Shown here piece after piece: positions 1-7,778 of a DNA stretch of 11,354 bases. Position 1 is the stretch's first letter. Each line of letters begins with the position of its first letter. Origin of the DNA: Bacteroidota bacterium (GTDB lineage Bacteria > Bacteroidota > Ignavibacteria > Ignavibacteriales > Melioribacteraceae); the NCBI GenBank assembly GCA_021814855.1, contig JAKAHQ010000017.1, positions 1 through 11,354 on the forward strand, written 5' to 3'. Below the pieces are notes generated by a model. It searched no databases. It was not told the origin of the DNA and was given only the letters and a program-made list of their open reading frames with translations. Made by a program: the position numbers and the translations under genes.

Positions 1-483
1 ATCCTCGGCCGCTTTTGCGGAATCTAAAACATTAATGTGATTTTTATCCTTGCCAAGACGGATTTTCACTGAAACAGGTATTCCATTAGCACCGTCTACA
101 AGTTTGCCAATTAACTTACCAAGAATAGAAGGATCGTCGAGTAACGCAGCGCCCATATTGTTGGAACAAACTTTATCAACCGGGCAGCCGCTGTTAAGAT
201 CAATCAAATCCGGCTTCTGCTTGGAAATTTCTTTTGCCGCTTCGTTAAGAATATTCGGATTATTACCAAGGACTTGAACGCCGATCGGTTTTTCATTACG
301 GTGAAATGAATAATGACGGAGTGTTTCAAAATTATTTCGAATGACCCCTTCGGCGCTTACCATTTGTGTAAAAGTAAGACCCGCTCCAAGTTCTTTACAT
401 ATTTTTCGGAAAGAAGAGTCAGTAACCTCCGCCATCGGGGCTAAAAAAAGTTTTTTACCTATGTCAAGGTCACCGACTTTCAT
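1..483 (-). CDS. dusB: tRNA-dihydrouridine synthase, DusB-type (partial, 3' end beyond window)
   Basis: FMN-dependent, NADPH-using enzyme that reduces specific uridines to dihydrouridine in tRNA in the cytoplasm. Only the first 161 residues are inside the window (the family is usually about 310-350 aa), covering the front half of the TIM-barrel. Visible family marks: LAPMAEVTD at residues 14-22 (FMN-binding start of the barrel), QMVSAEG at 40-46, PIGVQVLG at 66-73, DLNSGCPVDKV at 95-105 with the catalytic-type Cys100, GAALLDDP at 111-118, and VSVKIRLG at 137-144 with the conserved Lys140 and Arg142. The start is the ATG at 483, directly after an in-frame TAA at 486-484; a purine-rich GGAAAGAG lies rather far upstream. 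It follows pnp by 120 nt with no visible terminator, so it may be the last gene of the operon or have its own promoter. Dus family membership is very secure; DusB versus another Dus subtype is inferred from the motif wording. Confidence 0.93.
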   Translation of the reverse strand, partial: MKVGDLDIGKKLFLAPMAEVTDSSFRKICKELGAGLTFTQMVSAEGVIRNNFETLRHYSFHRNEKPIGVQVLGNNPNILNEAAKEISKQKPDLIDLNSGCPVDKVCSNNMGAALLDDPSILGKLIGKLVDGANGIPVSVKIRLGKDKNHINVLDSAKAAED

Positions 484-579
484 TTATAACGAACCATCTC
501 TTTCCAAAAAACAATTATGAATATTGATGCATTTCTTATTGCTAAATAAATCCTTCATCTCAAACCGCAGCGTATTCAT
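484..579 (-). CDS. possible 31-codon leader ORF between pnp and dusB
   Basis: An ATG at 579 opens 31 codons that end with TAA immediately before the dusB ATG, an arrangement that would allow translational coupling. The predicted peptide starts MNTLRFEMKDL and matches no family I recognise. The frame is the same as pnp, and all 39 codons after the pnp stop are open. Only a weak TGAG-like sequence precedes the start. Thirty to forty open codons is not rare by chance, so I regard this as a doubtful gene. Confidence 0.13.
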   Translation of the reverse strand: MNTLRFEMKDLFSNKKCINIHNCFLERDGSL

Positions 580-603
580 TTTACACTCAGAATTTATTCT
601 TGG

Positions 604-2718
604 TTACTCGCCGTTTTCCGGTTTTTCTTCTTCGGTACCGGGAACATCTTTTAACAATACCTTTCTCGAAAGAGAAAATTTTCCGCCTTCAATTCCGATG
701 AGTTTTACTTTTACAGTGTCGCCTTCTTTTAACACGTCGCTCACTTTGTTAACCCGTTTGTTATCAATCTGCGAGATGTGAAGAAGACCTTGAGTGCCGG
801 GCAGGAATTCAACGAACGCGCCGAATTCTTTTATGCCGGCAACTTTACCGGAATATGTCTTACCGATTTCCGGTTCGGCAGTCAACCATCTAATATATTC
901 TTTTGCTTCTTTTGCCAAGGCAGCGTCTTGACCCGAAATGCTGACGGTCCCGTCTTCTTCAATATTGATTTCAACATTGAAATCTTTCTGCATTTTCTGG
1001 ATAACTTTTCCACCTGGGCCGATAACCGCGCCGATTTTATCTGTAGGAATTTTAGTAGTGTAAATTCTTGGCGCGTACATGGAAATATTCGGTCTCGCTT
1101 CGGAGATGGCCTCGTTCATTATTTTAAGAATGTGAAGTCTTCCCTCTTTAGCCTGGTTCAATGCTTTCTCCATAATTTCGTAAGAGATGCCTTGAATTTT
1201 TATATCCATCTGGAATCCGGTAATTCCGTTTTCCGAACCGGCAACTTTAAAATCCATATCGCCGAGATGATCTTCATTGCCGAGAATGTCCGTTAAGATT
1301 GCGTACCTATCGCCTTCTTTAACAAGGCCCATAGCGATGCCGGCAATAGGACATTTGACCGGAACGCCGCCGTCCATCAACGCAAGCGAACCAGCGCATA
1401 CTGTAGCCATCGAAGACGAACCGTTGGATTCAAGAATGTCGGAGTTCAAACGAATGATATAGGGAAACTTATCTTCCGGCGGAATTACATTTTTAAGAGA
1501 ACGTTCGGCAAGATTTCCGTGCCCGACTTCTCTTCTTCCAACACCCGAAAATCTTCCTACTTCGCCTACGCTGAACGGGGGAAAATTGTAGTGAAGAAGA
1601 AAGCGTTTCTTATACTCGGTCTGAAGTCCGTCGATGATTTGTTCGTCGCCTTTGGAGCCGAGAGTTAATGTAGTTAAGCTCTGTGTCTCTCCGCGAGTAA
1701 AAAGAGCAGTTCCGTGGGGACGCGGAAGAATGCCAAGCTCGATGCTGATCGGTCTAACCTGGGTTGTATTTCTTCCGTCGAGGCGCAAACCTTCTTCGAG
1801 AATACGTTTACGCATCAGCTCTTTTTCCATATCGTGAAGTATTTCTTTAATAACCGGTTCATGCTCGGGATATTTTTCCGCGAGAGCGGCGAGAACTTCA
1901 TCGGCCAACTCTTTATTCTTAGCAGACCTTTCTTCCTTGGCAAGAACGGAAGATACGATCGCCTTGAATTTTTCGTAGGCGAGAGCATTCACATCATCCG
2001 TCAAGTCCCGATCGATGACTTTTTCAGGCGCTTCCATCTTTGGTCTGCCGCAAAGTTCTGCCAGTTCTTTTTGAGCTTGAACAATTTTCTTAATTTCGGC
2101 GTGAGCGAATTTAAGAGCGTCGAGCATTTCCTGTTCGCTCAATTCTTTTGCTTCGCCTTCAACCATCATAATAGAACTTTCGGTTCCGGCAACAACTAAT
2201 TCCAAATCGCTAATTTCAATCTCCTGGAAGGTCGGGTTGACAATTAACTCGCCGTTAATTCTTCCGACTCTAACTTCTCCAACGGGTTCTAAAAACGGTA
2301 TGTTCGAAACAGCCAAGGCAGCGGAAGCTGCGCATGCAGCAATTACGTCAGGGTCGTTCTCGTTATCGAACGAATAGACGAATGCGGCAACCTGCGTATC
2401 ATTTAAGTAACCGTCTGCAAACAAAGGACGTATGGGACGATCGATCAAACGTGCGCTCAGGATTTCTTTATCGGTCGGTTTTCCTTCCCGCTTAAAAAAT
2501 CCTCCGGGAATTTTGCCGGCTGCAAAAGATTTTTCTCGGTACTCAACGCTGAGCGGAAAGAAATCCACATCCGGTCTTAAGTCGCCGGCAACGGCAGTTA
2601 CCAAAACCATTGTATCGCCGTAACGGGCAACTACGGCACCGTTTGCCTGCTTTGCAAGTTTGCCTGTTTCAAAAATTAATTTGTGTTTTCCTATTTGTAC
2701 TTCTTTGGTGTAAACCAT
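604..2718 (-). CDS. pnp: polyribonucleotide nucleotidyltransferase (PNPase)
   Basis: Trimeric 3'-5' phosphorolytic exoribonuclease that degrades mRNA to nucleoside diphosphates and can also add heteropolymeric tails; part of degradosome-like complexes. The 704 aa have the full family layout: first RNase PH domain (about 1-145, with FFKREGKPTDKEILSARLIDRPIRPLF from 74), helical linker (about 150-300), second and catalytic RNase PH domain (about 310-545), KH domain (about 553-612, GxxG loop GPGG at 567-570) and S1 domain (about 619-688). The catalytic region DILGNEDHLGDMDFKV (477-492) keeps D483, D489 and K491, equivalent to E. coli D486, D492 and K494. A short acidic tail ends EEEKPENGE. The ATG follows AAAGGA with 6-nt spacing, and that SD touches the rpsO stop. 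The 11-nt gap to rpsO leaves no room for the RNase III-processed hairpin that controls pnp in E. coli, so any autoregulation would have to work differently. Confidence 0.98.
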   Translation of the reverse strand: MVYTKEVQIGKHKLIFETGKLAKQANGAVVARYGDTMVLVTAVAGDLRPDVDFFPLSVEYREKSFAAGKIPGGFFKREGKPTDKEILSARLIDRPIRPLFADGYLNDTQVAAFVYSFDNENDPDVIAACAASAALAVSNIPFLEPVGEVRVGRINGELIVNPTFQEIEISDLELVVAGTESSIMMVEGEAKELSEQEMLDALKFAHAEIKKIVQAQKELAELCGRPKMEAPEKVIDRDLTDDVNALAYEKFKAIVSSVLAKEERSAKNKELADEVLAALAEKYPEHEPVIKEILHDMEKELMRKRILEEGLRLDGRNTTQVRPISIELGILPRPHGTALFTRGETQSLTTLTLGSKGDEQIIDGLQTEYKKRFLLHYNFPPFSVGEVGRFSGVGRREVGHGNLAERSLKNVIPPEDKFPYIIRLNSDILESNGSSSMATVCAGSLALMDGGVPVKCPIAGIAMGLVKEGDRYAILTDILGNEDHLGDMDFKVAGSENGITGFQMDIKIQGISYEIMEKALNQAKEGRLHILKIMNEAISEARPNISMYAPRIYTTKIPTDKIGAVIGPGGKVIQKMQKDFNVEINIEEDGTVSISGQDAALAKEAKEYIRWLTAEPEIGKTYSGKVAGIKEFGAFVEFLPGTQGLLHISQIDNKRVNKVSDVLKEGDTVKVKLIGIEGGKFSLSRKVLLKDVPGTEEEKPENGE

Positions 2719-2724
2719 TTACAA

Positions 2725-2730
2725 TCCTTT
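2725..2730 (-). promoter_or_regulatory. ribosome binding site of pnp
   Basis: AAAGGA on the minus strand, six bases before the pnp ATG and touching the rpsO stop codon. It supports the chosen pnp start and close coupling of the two genes. Confidence 0.7.
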
Positions 2731-2999
2731 TACTTTCTTATGTTCAATTCTTTAATTATAGAGCGATATCTTTCAATATCTTTTTCGGCCAGGTAGTCAA
2801 GCAATCTTCTTCTTTTACCTACAAGCTGCATCAATCCTCTTCTCGATGCATGATCTTTCTTGTGGCTTTCGAAATGCGAAGTAAGGCGGTTAATCCTTTC
2901 GGTTAATATCGCGATCTGTACTTCGGCGGTACCGCTGTCCTTTTCGCTTTTGCCGTACTTTTTGATGATAGCTTGTTTGTCTTCCTTTGTTAATAACAT
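2730..2999 (-). CDS. rpsO: 30S ribosomal protein S15 (uS15)
   Basis: Primary 16S rRNA-binding protein of the small-subunit platform; it binds the helix 20/21/22 junction and helps form bridge B4 to 23S rRNA. At 89 aa it is exactly the usual length. Conserved stretches: [15 protein letters not shown] (22-36), [16 protein letters not shown] (41-56) and [10 protein letters not shown] (61-70). The loop residues known in E. coli to read the G-U/G-C motif of helix 22 are all kept (H42, H46, D49, S52, counting Met as 1). The ATG has a strong AAGGAG eight bases upstream. The 78-nt leader after ribF holds a hairpin containing a G-U/G-C step, which suggests the protein represses its own mRNA as S15 does in several bacterial groups; that regulation is inferred. 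pnp follows after 11 nt. Confidence 0.98.
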   Translation of the reverse strand: MLLTKEDKQAIIKKYGKSEKDSGTAEVQIAILTERINRLTSHFESHKKDHASRRGLMQLVGKRRRLLDYLAEKDIERYRSIIKELNIRK

Positions 3000-3007
3000 T
3001 TTTACTG

Positions 3008-3013
3008 CTCCTT
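3008..3013 (-). promoter_or_regulatory. strong Shine-Dalgarno of rpsO
   Basis: AAGGAG with 8-nt spacing to the rpsO ATG. It is one of only two near-consensus SDs in the operon (the other precedes nusA) and fixes the start. It lies 15 bases downstream of the leader hairpin. Confidence 0.8.
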
Positions 3014-3028
3014 TTTATTTGTTCGATG

Positions 3029-3058
3029 TAATCCCAGAAACTTTTTGAACCGGGATTA
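3029..3058 (-). promoter_or_regulatory. hairpin in the rpsO leader, candidate S15 autoregulatory element
   Basis: On the minus strand TAATCCC (3058-3052) pairs with GGGATTA (3035-3029) over 7 bp. The stem is extended inward by a G-U wobble and a G-C pair, giving 9 bp around a 12-nt A-rich loop. The inner step is 5'-GG-3' facing 5'-CU-3', the same G-U/G-C arrangement S15 binds in 16S helix 22. A 4-nt GUUC at the stem/loop border could also pair with GAAC at 3024-3021 to form a short pseudoknot, but four pairs are weak evidence. No U-run follows, so it is not an intrinsic terminator for ribF. The structure is seen directly; S15 binding is inference. Confidence 0.5.
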
Positions 3059-3077
3059 ATTAGTTATTTAATTTTAG

Positions 3078-4022
3078 TTAAAATATAATTTCATTTTTAT
3101 TCGCCATCTCTGTGGCAGTTTTCTTATCCAGCTCCATTTGGTGAACCAGCGCTTCCTTCGATTCGAATTTCTTTTCTTCGCGAAGACGTTTAAGAAAGGA
3201 AATCTTAAACGGCTTGCCGTAAATATCGCGGTTGAAATTCAGTATATGAACCTCAAGCACAAGTTCATGCTTTCGCTCAAAGGTCGGCCGGTAACCTATA
3301 TTCATTATTCCAAAATGCTTTTCGTTTTCAACGTCGCATCCCACAAAGTAAACCCCGTTAACGGGAATTGCTTTCTTAGAATCGTACGGTTGAATATTTG
3401 CGGTCGGGAATCCAAGCAGTCTTCCTCTTTGCACTCCGGGAACAACCGTTCCGGATAAAACATAACTTCTTCCAAGAAAAGAATTAGCTTTATCTATATT
3501 GCCCTCTGCAAGGGCGTTTCTAATTGCTGTGCTGCTTACAATCTCGCCGTCAACAGACATGGGTGAAACATCCGACACTTCAAAATTGTAAAGCTGGCCA
3601 ATCTCCTTTAGCTTTTGAACGTCGCCGAGTCTGTCTTTACCAAACTTATGATCGTGGCCGATAACCATATGAGCAGCGCCGATTTTTTCCACAAGGAATC
3701 GGTTTATAAATTGATCGGAAGTCAACTGCGAAAATTCCCTCGTAAAATTTACAACAACCAAGTTTTCAATTCCCGTTTTTTCAAGTATCTCAATTTTCTC
3801 ATCAAGCGTTGTCAGAATTCTTAAATCAAAATCTTTTGAAACAACCGATCTCGGATGAGGTTCAAAAGTAACTACAAAGCTGCTGCCGTTATTTTGATCT
3901 GCGCATTCTTTTACTTTGTTAAGAATTTTAAAATGACCGATATGTAAACCGTCGAACGAACCAACGGTAACAACCGCCTTTTTTGATTTTATAATTTCAG
4001 AATCTTCTCTGTAAACTTTCAT
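3078..4022 (-). CDS. ribF: bifunctional riboflavin kinase / FAD synthetase
   Basis: Cytoplasmic two-step enzyme: the C-terminal kinase converts riboflavin to FMN with ATP, and the N-terminal adenylyltransferase converts FMN to FAD. The 314 aa match the family length. Adenylyltransferase domain (about 14-180): nucleotidyl-transferase motif GSFDGLHIGH (21-30), GHDHKFGKDRLGD (122-134) and VSSTAIRNAL (162-171). Riboflavin kinase domain (about 185-305): RGRLLGFPTANI (199-210) with the T207/N209 of the PTAN motif that coordinates Mg-ATP, NIGYRPTF (241-248), and LEVHILNFNRDIYG (256-269) with the probable catalytic base E257. It lies 7 nt after truB and has no SD, so translation is probably coupled. 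FMN from this enzyme is the cofactor of the Dus enzyme downstream, although flavins serve many other proteins. Confidence 0.97.
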   Translation of the reverse strand: MKVYREDSEIIKSKKAVVTVGSFDGLHIGHFKILNKVKECADQNNGSSFVVTFEPHPRSVVSKDFDLRILTTLDEKIEILEKTGIENLVVVNFTREFSQLTSDQFINRFLVEKIGAAHMVIGHDHKFGKDRLGDVQKLKEIGQLYNFEVSDVSPMSVDGEIVSSTAIRNALAEGNIDKANSFLGRSYVLSGTVVPGVQRGRLLGFPTANIQPYDSKKAIPVNGVYFVGCDVENEKHFGIMNIGYRPTFERKHELVLEVHILNFNRDIYGKPFKISFLKRLREEKKFESKEALVHQMELDKKTATEMANKNEIIF

Positions 4023-4029
4023 TCAAATA

Positions 4030-4755
4030 TTAATCGGTATTAACAATAACAGTATAGTTTTTTGTGTACTCCTTAAATTCCTCGATGTCGAAAGCGTCTT
4101 CGACGTTGAATTCGCCGATGCGCGTCCTCCTAAGCTTTTTAAGGTAGGCACCGCAGCCCAGCGTTTTTCCAAGATCGTGCGCTATTACCCTGATGTATGT
4201 CCCCTTGGAACAAGAAATCTCAAAATGAATATCGGGCAGATCAATCATAGTAATATCGAACCTGTAAACGAAAACCTCGCGGGATTTTCTTTCGAGTTCG
4301 ACGCCTTTCCTGGCGTATTTATACAAAGCCTGGCCGTGTATTTTAACCGCAGAATACATCGGCGGAATCTGCGTTATCTTACCGGTAAACAAATCTCTCG
4401 CGGAAAAAATTTCTTTTTCCGTGATGCGCTCAAAACTGTTTTCGGTTACCAATTCGGTTTCCGAATCGTACGACGAAGTAGTTTTGCCGAGAGTGATAAT
4501 CCCGGTATATGTCTTGCCGAGTTCCTGAATTTTGGAAATCTCTTTCGTCTTTTTACCGGTGCAGATAATAACCAGGCCGGTAGCTTGAGGATCAAGAGTT
4601 CCCGCATGCCCGACTTTTTGAACGCCGGTAGCTTTGCGAACTTTATACACTAAATCAAAAGAACTTTTACGAACCGATTTATCGAGGAGAATGATTTCCC
4701 CGGCTTCAAAATTCGGTTCCAACTCGTTAATTGTTGTTTTCGTTATCGCCTTCAT
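4030..4755 (-). CDS. truB: tRNA pseudouridine(55) synthase TruB, short form without PUA domain
   Basis: Makes pseudouridine 55 in the T-loop of most elongator tRNAs and also acts as a tRNA folding chaperone. Family motifs: KVGHAGTLDPQATGLV (47-62) with catalytic Asp55, GKTYTGIITLGKTTSSYD (80-97), the substrate loop QIPPMYSAVKIHGQALYKYARKG (129-151), CSKGTYIRVIAHDLG (182-196) and LRRTRIGEF (208-216). At 241 aa it ends soon after the catalytic domain and lacks the C-terminal PUA domain of the roughly 314-aa E. coli protein; shorter TruBs are known in other lineages, so this need not be a truncation. The ATG at 4755 overlaps the end of rbfA by 29 nt. A TTG at codon 12, just after the rbfA stop, is a possible alternative start; the recognisable core begins near residue 19 either way. 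A weak AAGAAG lies four bases before the ATG. Confidence 0.96.
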   Translation of the reverse strand: MKAITKTTINELEPNFEAGEIILLDKSVRKSSFDLVYKVRKATGVQKVGHAGTLDPQATGLVIICTGKKTKEISKIQELGKTYTGIITLGKTTSSYDSETELVTENSFERITEKEIFSARDLFTGKITQIPPMYSAVKIHGQALYKYARKGVELERKSREVFVYRFDITMIDLPDIHFEISCSKGTYIRVIAHDLGKTLGCGAYLKKLRRTRIGEFNVEDAFDIEEFKEYTKNYTVIVNTD

Positions 4756-5083
4756 GAATCTTCTTGAACAATCCCTCGATCTTTTCTACATAGTCCAGTG
4801 TATCGTCGATAAAGAAATGAAGCTCCGGTACAAACCTAATTTGAATTCTCCCGGCGAGTTCGCTTCTTATAAATCCTTTCAACTCGTTTATCTTTTCGAA
4901 TACTGCGTCGCGCAATTCCTTGTTGTAAACGGAAACGTAAATTTTTGCGTGACGAAGATCTGGACTAACTTTAACATTAGTAACTGTAATAATTCCAAGT
5001 TTCTGATCTTGAATCTTATGAAGAAAGATTAAACTGATTTCTTCTTTTATCAGGCTAGAAACTTTATCCAATCTATGAGACAT
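4727..5083 (-). CDS. rbfA: 30S ribosome-binding factor A
   Basis: Small KH-like (type II) cold-shock and assembly factor that binds immature 30S subunits near helix 1/44 and assists 16S 5'-end maturation. The 118 aa fit the family. Recognisable parts: MSHRLDKVSSLIKEEIS (1-17), the core VTNVKVSPDLRHAKIYVSV (34-52), ELAGRIQIRFVPELHFFIDD (75-94) and the C-terminal helix LDYVEKIEGLFKKI (96-109), followed by a polar Asn-rich tail. It starts 2 nt after the infB stop (TAA-AA-ATG) without a clear SD, so it is probably translated by coupling. Its last 29 nt overlap truB. RimP, RbfA and uS15, encoded in the same operon, all act on 30S assembly. Confidence 0.96.
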   Translation of the reverse strand: MSHRLDKVSSLIKEEISLIFLHKIQDQKLGIITVTNVKVSPDLRHAKIYVSVYNKELRDAVFEKINELKGFIRSELAGRIQIRFVPELHFFIDDTLDYVEKIEGLFKKIHEGDNENNN

Positions 5084-5085
5084 TT

Positions 5086-7755
5086 TTAAACTAGCTTTTT
5101 CTTTGTTTCAATAATTTTATATGCTTCGATTATGTCGCCTACCTTGATATCGTTGAAGTTGGCGATGCTCAAGCCGCATTCGTAACCTTTTTCAACTTCG
5201 CGCACATCGTCTTTAAATCTCTTTAACGAACCGAGTTCGCCTTCGTAGATAGCAATTCCATCTCTGAATAGACGTAGTTTATTTCCTCGCATTATCCTGC
5301 CTTCCTGTACAAAGCAGCCGGCAACGCTTCCAATCTTGGGCACTCTAAATACTTCGCGCACTTCGATAGTGGAAACAGTTTCTTCCGAGACAACGGGCGA
5401 AAGCATTCCTTCGAGTGCGGATTTGATTTCGTTTATCGCGTCGTAAATAATATTGTAAAGACGTATATCGACTTTTTCCTGTTCTGCAAGTTTGCGCGCG
5501 TTGGTATTTGGCCTAACGTGGAAGCCGACAATAATTGCGCGCGAGGCCGCAGCAAGAAGAACGTCTCCTTCGGAAATAGCGCCTACGCCTTTATGAATAA
5601 CTTTTACGGAAACTTCCTGGTTGGAAAGTTTCATTAAGGAATCCGACAACGCTTCGATAGAACCGTCCACATCGCCTTTAACAATTACCGGAAGTTCTTT
5701 AAAGCCGCCATGGCTAATTTGGTTTGCAACTTCATCAAGCGTTAAGTGACGAACCTGCCTGTTATCCTGCTCGCGTTTAAGCTGCATACGTTTCAAACTT
5801 ATTTCTCTGGCTTCGCGCTCCGATGCAGCAACGATAAAATTATCTCCGGCCTGCGGTGCCGCTTCAAATCCTAAAACAAGCACAGGCGTGGAAGGCGCGG
5901 CTTCAAAAACTTTTTTGCTGCGTTCGTCGAACATGGCGCGCACGCGTCCGTGAACTACTCCGGCAATAAAAGGATCGCCCACTTTCAACGTTCCTTTTTG
6001 AACAAGAACTGTTGCGGTAACGCCTTTACCTTTATCAAGCTGGGATTCTATAATTGTTCCTCTCGCATCTCTATCCGGGTTGGCTTTCAGTTCGAGCAAT
6101 TCGGCTTCAAGAGCAATTTTTTCCAACAGCACATCAACGTTCTTGCCTGCTTTGGCGGAAATTTCTACACACTGATATTTACCGCCCCATTCCTCAACAA
6201 GAATATTTCTCTCGGCAAGCTGCTGTTTAATTCTTTCGATATTGGCGTTCGGTTTATCAATTTTATTGATAGCTATAATTATCGGCACGCTGGCGGCCTG
6301 GGCATGGTTGATAGCTTCAACTGTTTGCGGCATCACGGCATCATCGGCGGCAACTATCAACACAACTATATCCGTAACGCGGGCGCCTCTTGCACGCATG
6401 GCAGTAAATGCTTCGTGACCGGGCGTATCCAAAAATGTTATTTGCTTACCGTCATCGAGGATAACTTTATAAGCGCCGATATGCTGTGTAATACCGCCCG
6501 CCTCTCCGGCCACAACATTTTCTCTTCTAATATAATCGAGTAAAGAAGTTTTACCGTGATCGACGTGACCCATAATTGTAACAACCGGCGGTCTAGATTT
6601 AAGCGTATCCTCCAAATCCGGAACTTCCGCTTCCACATCGGCCTGGTATTCCTCTTCCAGTTCAATCTCAAATCCAAATTCGTCGGCAACTAAAGTTATG
6701 GTTTCAACGTCAAGACGCTGGTTGATGGAAACCATTAATCCGAGCGAAATACATTTTGAAATTACATCGCTGACGGGAACCTTCATCAAGTTGGCAAGCT
6801 CGTTTACGGCTATATACTCACTGACTTTAATTTTAGTCCTTTCCAGAGCTTTCTGCTCGTCGATCTTATCTTGAATTTCCTGTTTTTCTTTTCTTTTCTT
6901 TTTACGCAAGGAGGCGCGGTCGCCAACGGCGGATTCATCCATGCTTAACAAAGTTCTCTTGATCGCATCTTCAACTTCGCGTTTGTCTATTTCGAGCCGT
7001 TTAATTTTTCTTTTCTTCTTTGCAACAACAGTTTCTTCCGGACCTTCTTCAGCTCCCTTAACTTTTTTCTTTGCTTTAAGAACTTTCTTCTTCTTTTTCT
7101 TTTTATCCGCTTCTTCTTCGGAAACAGTCTCGGTTTTCTTGGCTGGAGTTGATTCTACTTTTGCTTCTGTCTTTTCAACCCGCTCCGGTTTTTCTTTAAC
7201 GCGGAGATCGATTTTACCAACGATGGTAAGACCTTTTTTCTTTTCCGTTAACTCAATTTCGGATTTAGTACGAAAGACTTCCTGTTCAGCGGGAGTTTCT
7301 TCTGTTTCAGCAGCCGGTTCTGCTTCAACCTGAGTTTCTTGAACATCAGGTTCTGTTTTTGCTTCTTCCGCAATAGCCGCAACTTCTTCAACAATTACCG
7401 GTTCGGGCCGTTCTTCAATTTCCGGTGGTTCCGGTTTTGGTTCTTCAATTACTACATGTGCATGTTCCGGAACGTGTTGAACCGGGGGAGCCGCGGTTTC
7501 AGCTTCCGCATCCGCGTGATCGCCGCGCTTTTTCTGGAATTCGGATATTTTTTTGTAATGCTTTTCCGCTTTCTCAATATCCTTTTTAAAATGCCCTTTG
7601 ATATCGCCGAGCATTTCATCGGTAAGAATTGACATGTGCGTTTTTACATCATATCCCTTCTTCTGCAAAAATTCCATAAGACTTTCGGTGGAAAGATTAT
7701 ATTCAGCAGCAAATTTATAAAGTCGTATTTTGGGTGATTTAGCTGTATCCGGCAT
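5086..7755 (-). CDS. infB: translation initiation factor IF-2
   Basis: GTPase that places initiator fMet-tRNA on the 30S subunit and promotes 50S joining. The 889 aa run: N-terminal IF2_N module (about 10-45, [21 protein letters not shown]), a long acidic Pro/Glu/Ala-rich linker (about 80-170), a Lys-rich linker (about 185-310, including seven consecutive Lys at 218-224), a second IF2_N-like module (about 310-360), and the G domain with G1 GHVDHGKT (396-403), G3 DTPGHEAF (443-450), G4 NKID (497-500) and SAK (533-535). Domains II, III and the fMet-tRNA-binding C-terminal beta barrel follow (about 565-889). The ATG lies 23 nt after nusA with only a weak AGG ten bases upstream. Met272, between the basic linker and domain II/IF2_N, could allow a shorter isoform as in E. 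coli, but no SD was found that would prove it. Confidence 0.98.
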   Translation of the reverse strand: MPDTAKSPKIRLYKFAAEYNLSTESLMEFLQKKGYDVKTHMSILTDEMLGDIKGHFKKDIEKAEKHYKKISEFQKKRGDHADAEAETAAPPVQHVPEHAHVVIEEPKPEPPEIEERPEPVIVEEVAAIAEEAKTEPDVQETQVEAEPAAETEETPAEQEVFRTKSEIELTEKKKGLTIVGKIDLRVKEKPERVEKTEAKVESTPAKKTETVSEEEADKKKKKKKVLKAKKKVKGAEEGPEETVVAKKKRKIKRLEIDKREVEDAIKRTLLSMDESAVGDRASLRKKKRKEKQEIQDKIDEQKALERTKIKVSEYIAVNELANLMKVPVSDVISKCISLGLMVSINQRLDVETITLVADEFGFEIELEEEYQADVEAEVPDLEDTLKSRPPVVTIMGHVDHGKTSLLDYIRRENVVAGEAGGITQHIGAYKVILDDGKQITFLDTPGHEAFTAMRARGARVTDIVVLIVAADDAVMPQTVEAINHAQAASVPIIIAINKIDKPNANIERIKQQLAERNILVEEWGGKYQCVEISAKAGKNVDVLLEKIALEAELLELKANPDRDARGTIIESQLDKGKGVTATVLVQKGTLKVGDPFIAGVVHGRVRAMFDERSKKVFEAAPSTPVLVLGFEAAPQAGDNFIVAASEREAREISLKRMQLKREQDNRQVRHLTLDEVANQISHGGFKELPVIVKGDVDGSIEALSDSLMKLSNQEVSVKVIHKGVGAISEGDVLLAAASRAIIVGFHVRPNTNARKLAEQEKVDIRLYNIIYDAINEIKSALEGMLSPVVSEETVSTIEVREVFRVPKIGSVAGCFVQEGRIMRGNKLRLFRDGIAIYEGELGSLKRFKDDVREVEKGYECGLSIANFNDIKVGDIIEAYKIIETKKKLV

Positions 7756-7778
7756 CGTGTAATTACCTATATGAGTTT

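Noticed and set aside
589..600. AGAAT-TT-ATTCT inverted repeat after pnp as a terminator
   Set aside because: The stem is 5 bp, almost all A-T, with a two-base centre and no U-tract.
778..1296. 172-codon plus-strand open frame opposite pnp (and a similar one at 1714-2199)
   Set aside because: Both are antisense to conserved PNPase catalytic and linker sequence, without recognisable domains or initiation signals.
3029..3058. ribF-rpsO hairpin as an intrinsic terminator
   Set aside because: No U-run follows the stem on the minus strand, and rpsO with a strong SD starts shortly after; a leader element fits better.
5950..6543. 197-codon open frame on the plus strand opposite the IF-2 G domain
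   Set aside because: It is antisense to highly conserved infB codons, has Cys/Phe/Asn-rich low-plausibility composition, no SD and no family motif; it is a shadow frame.
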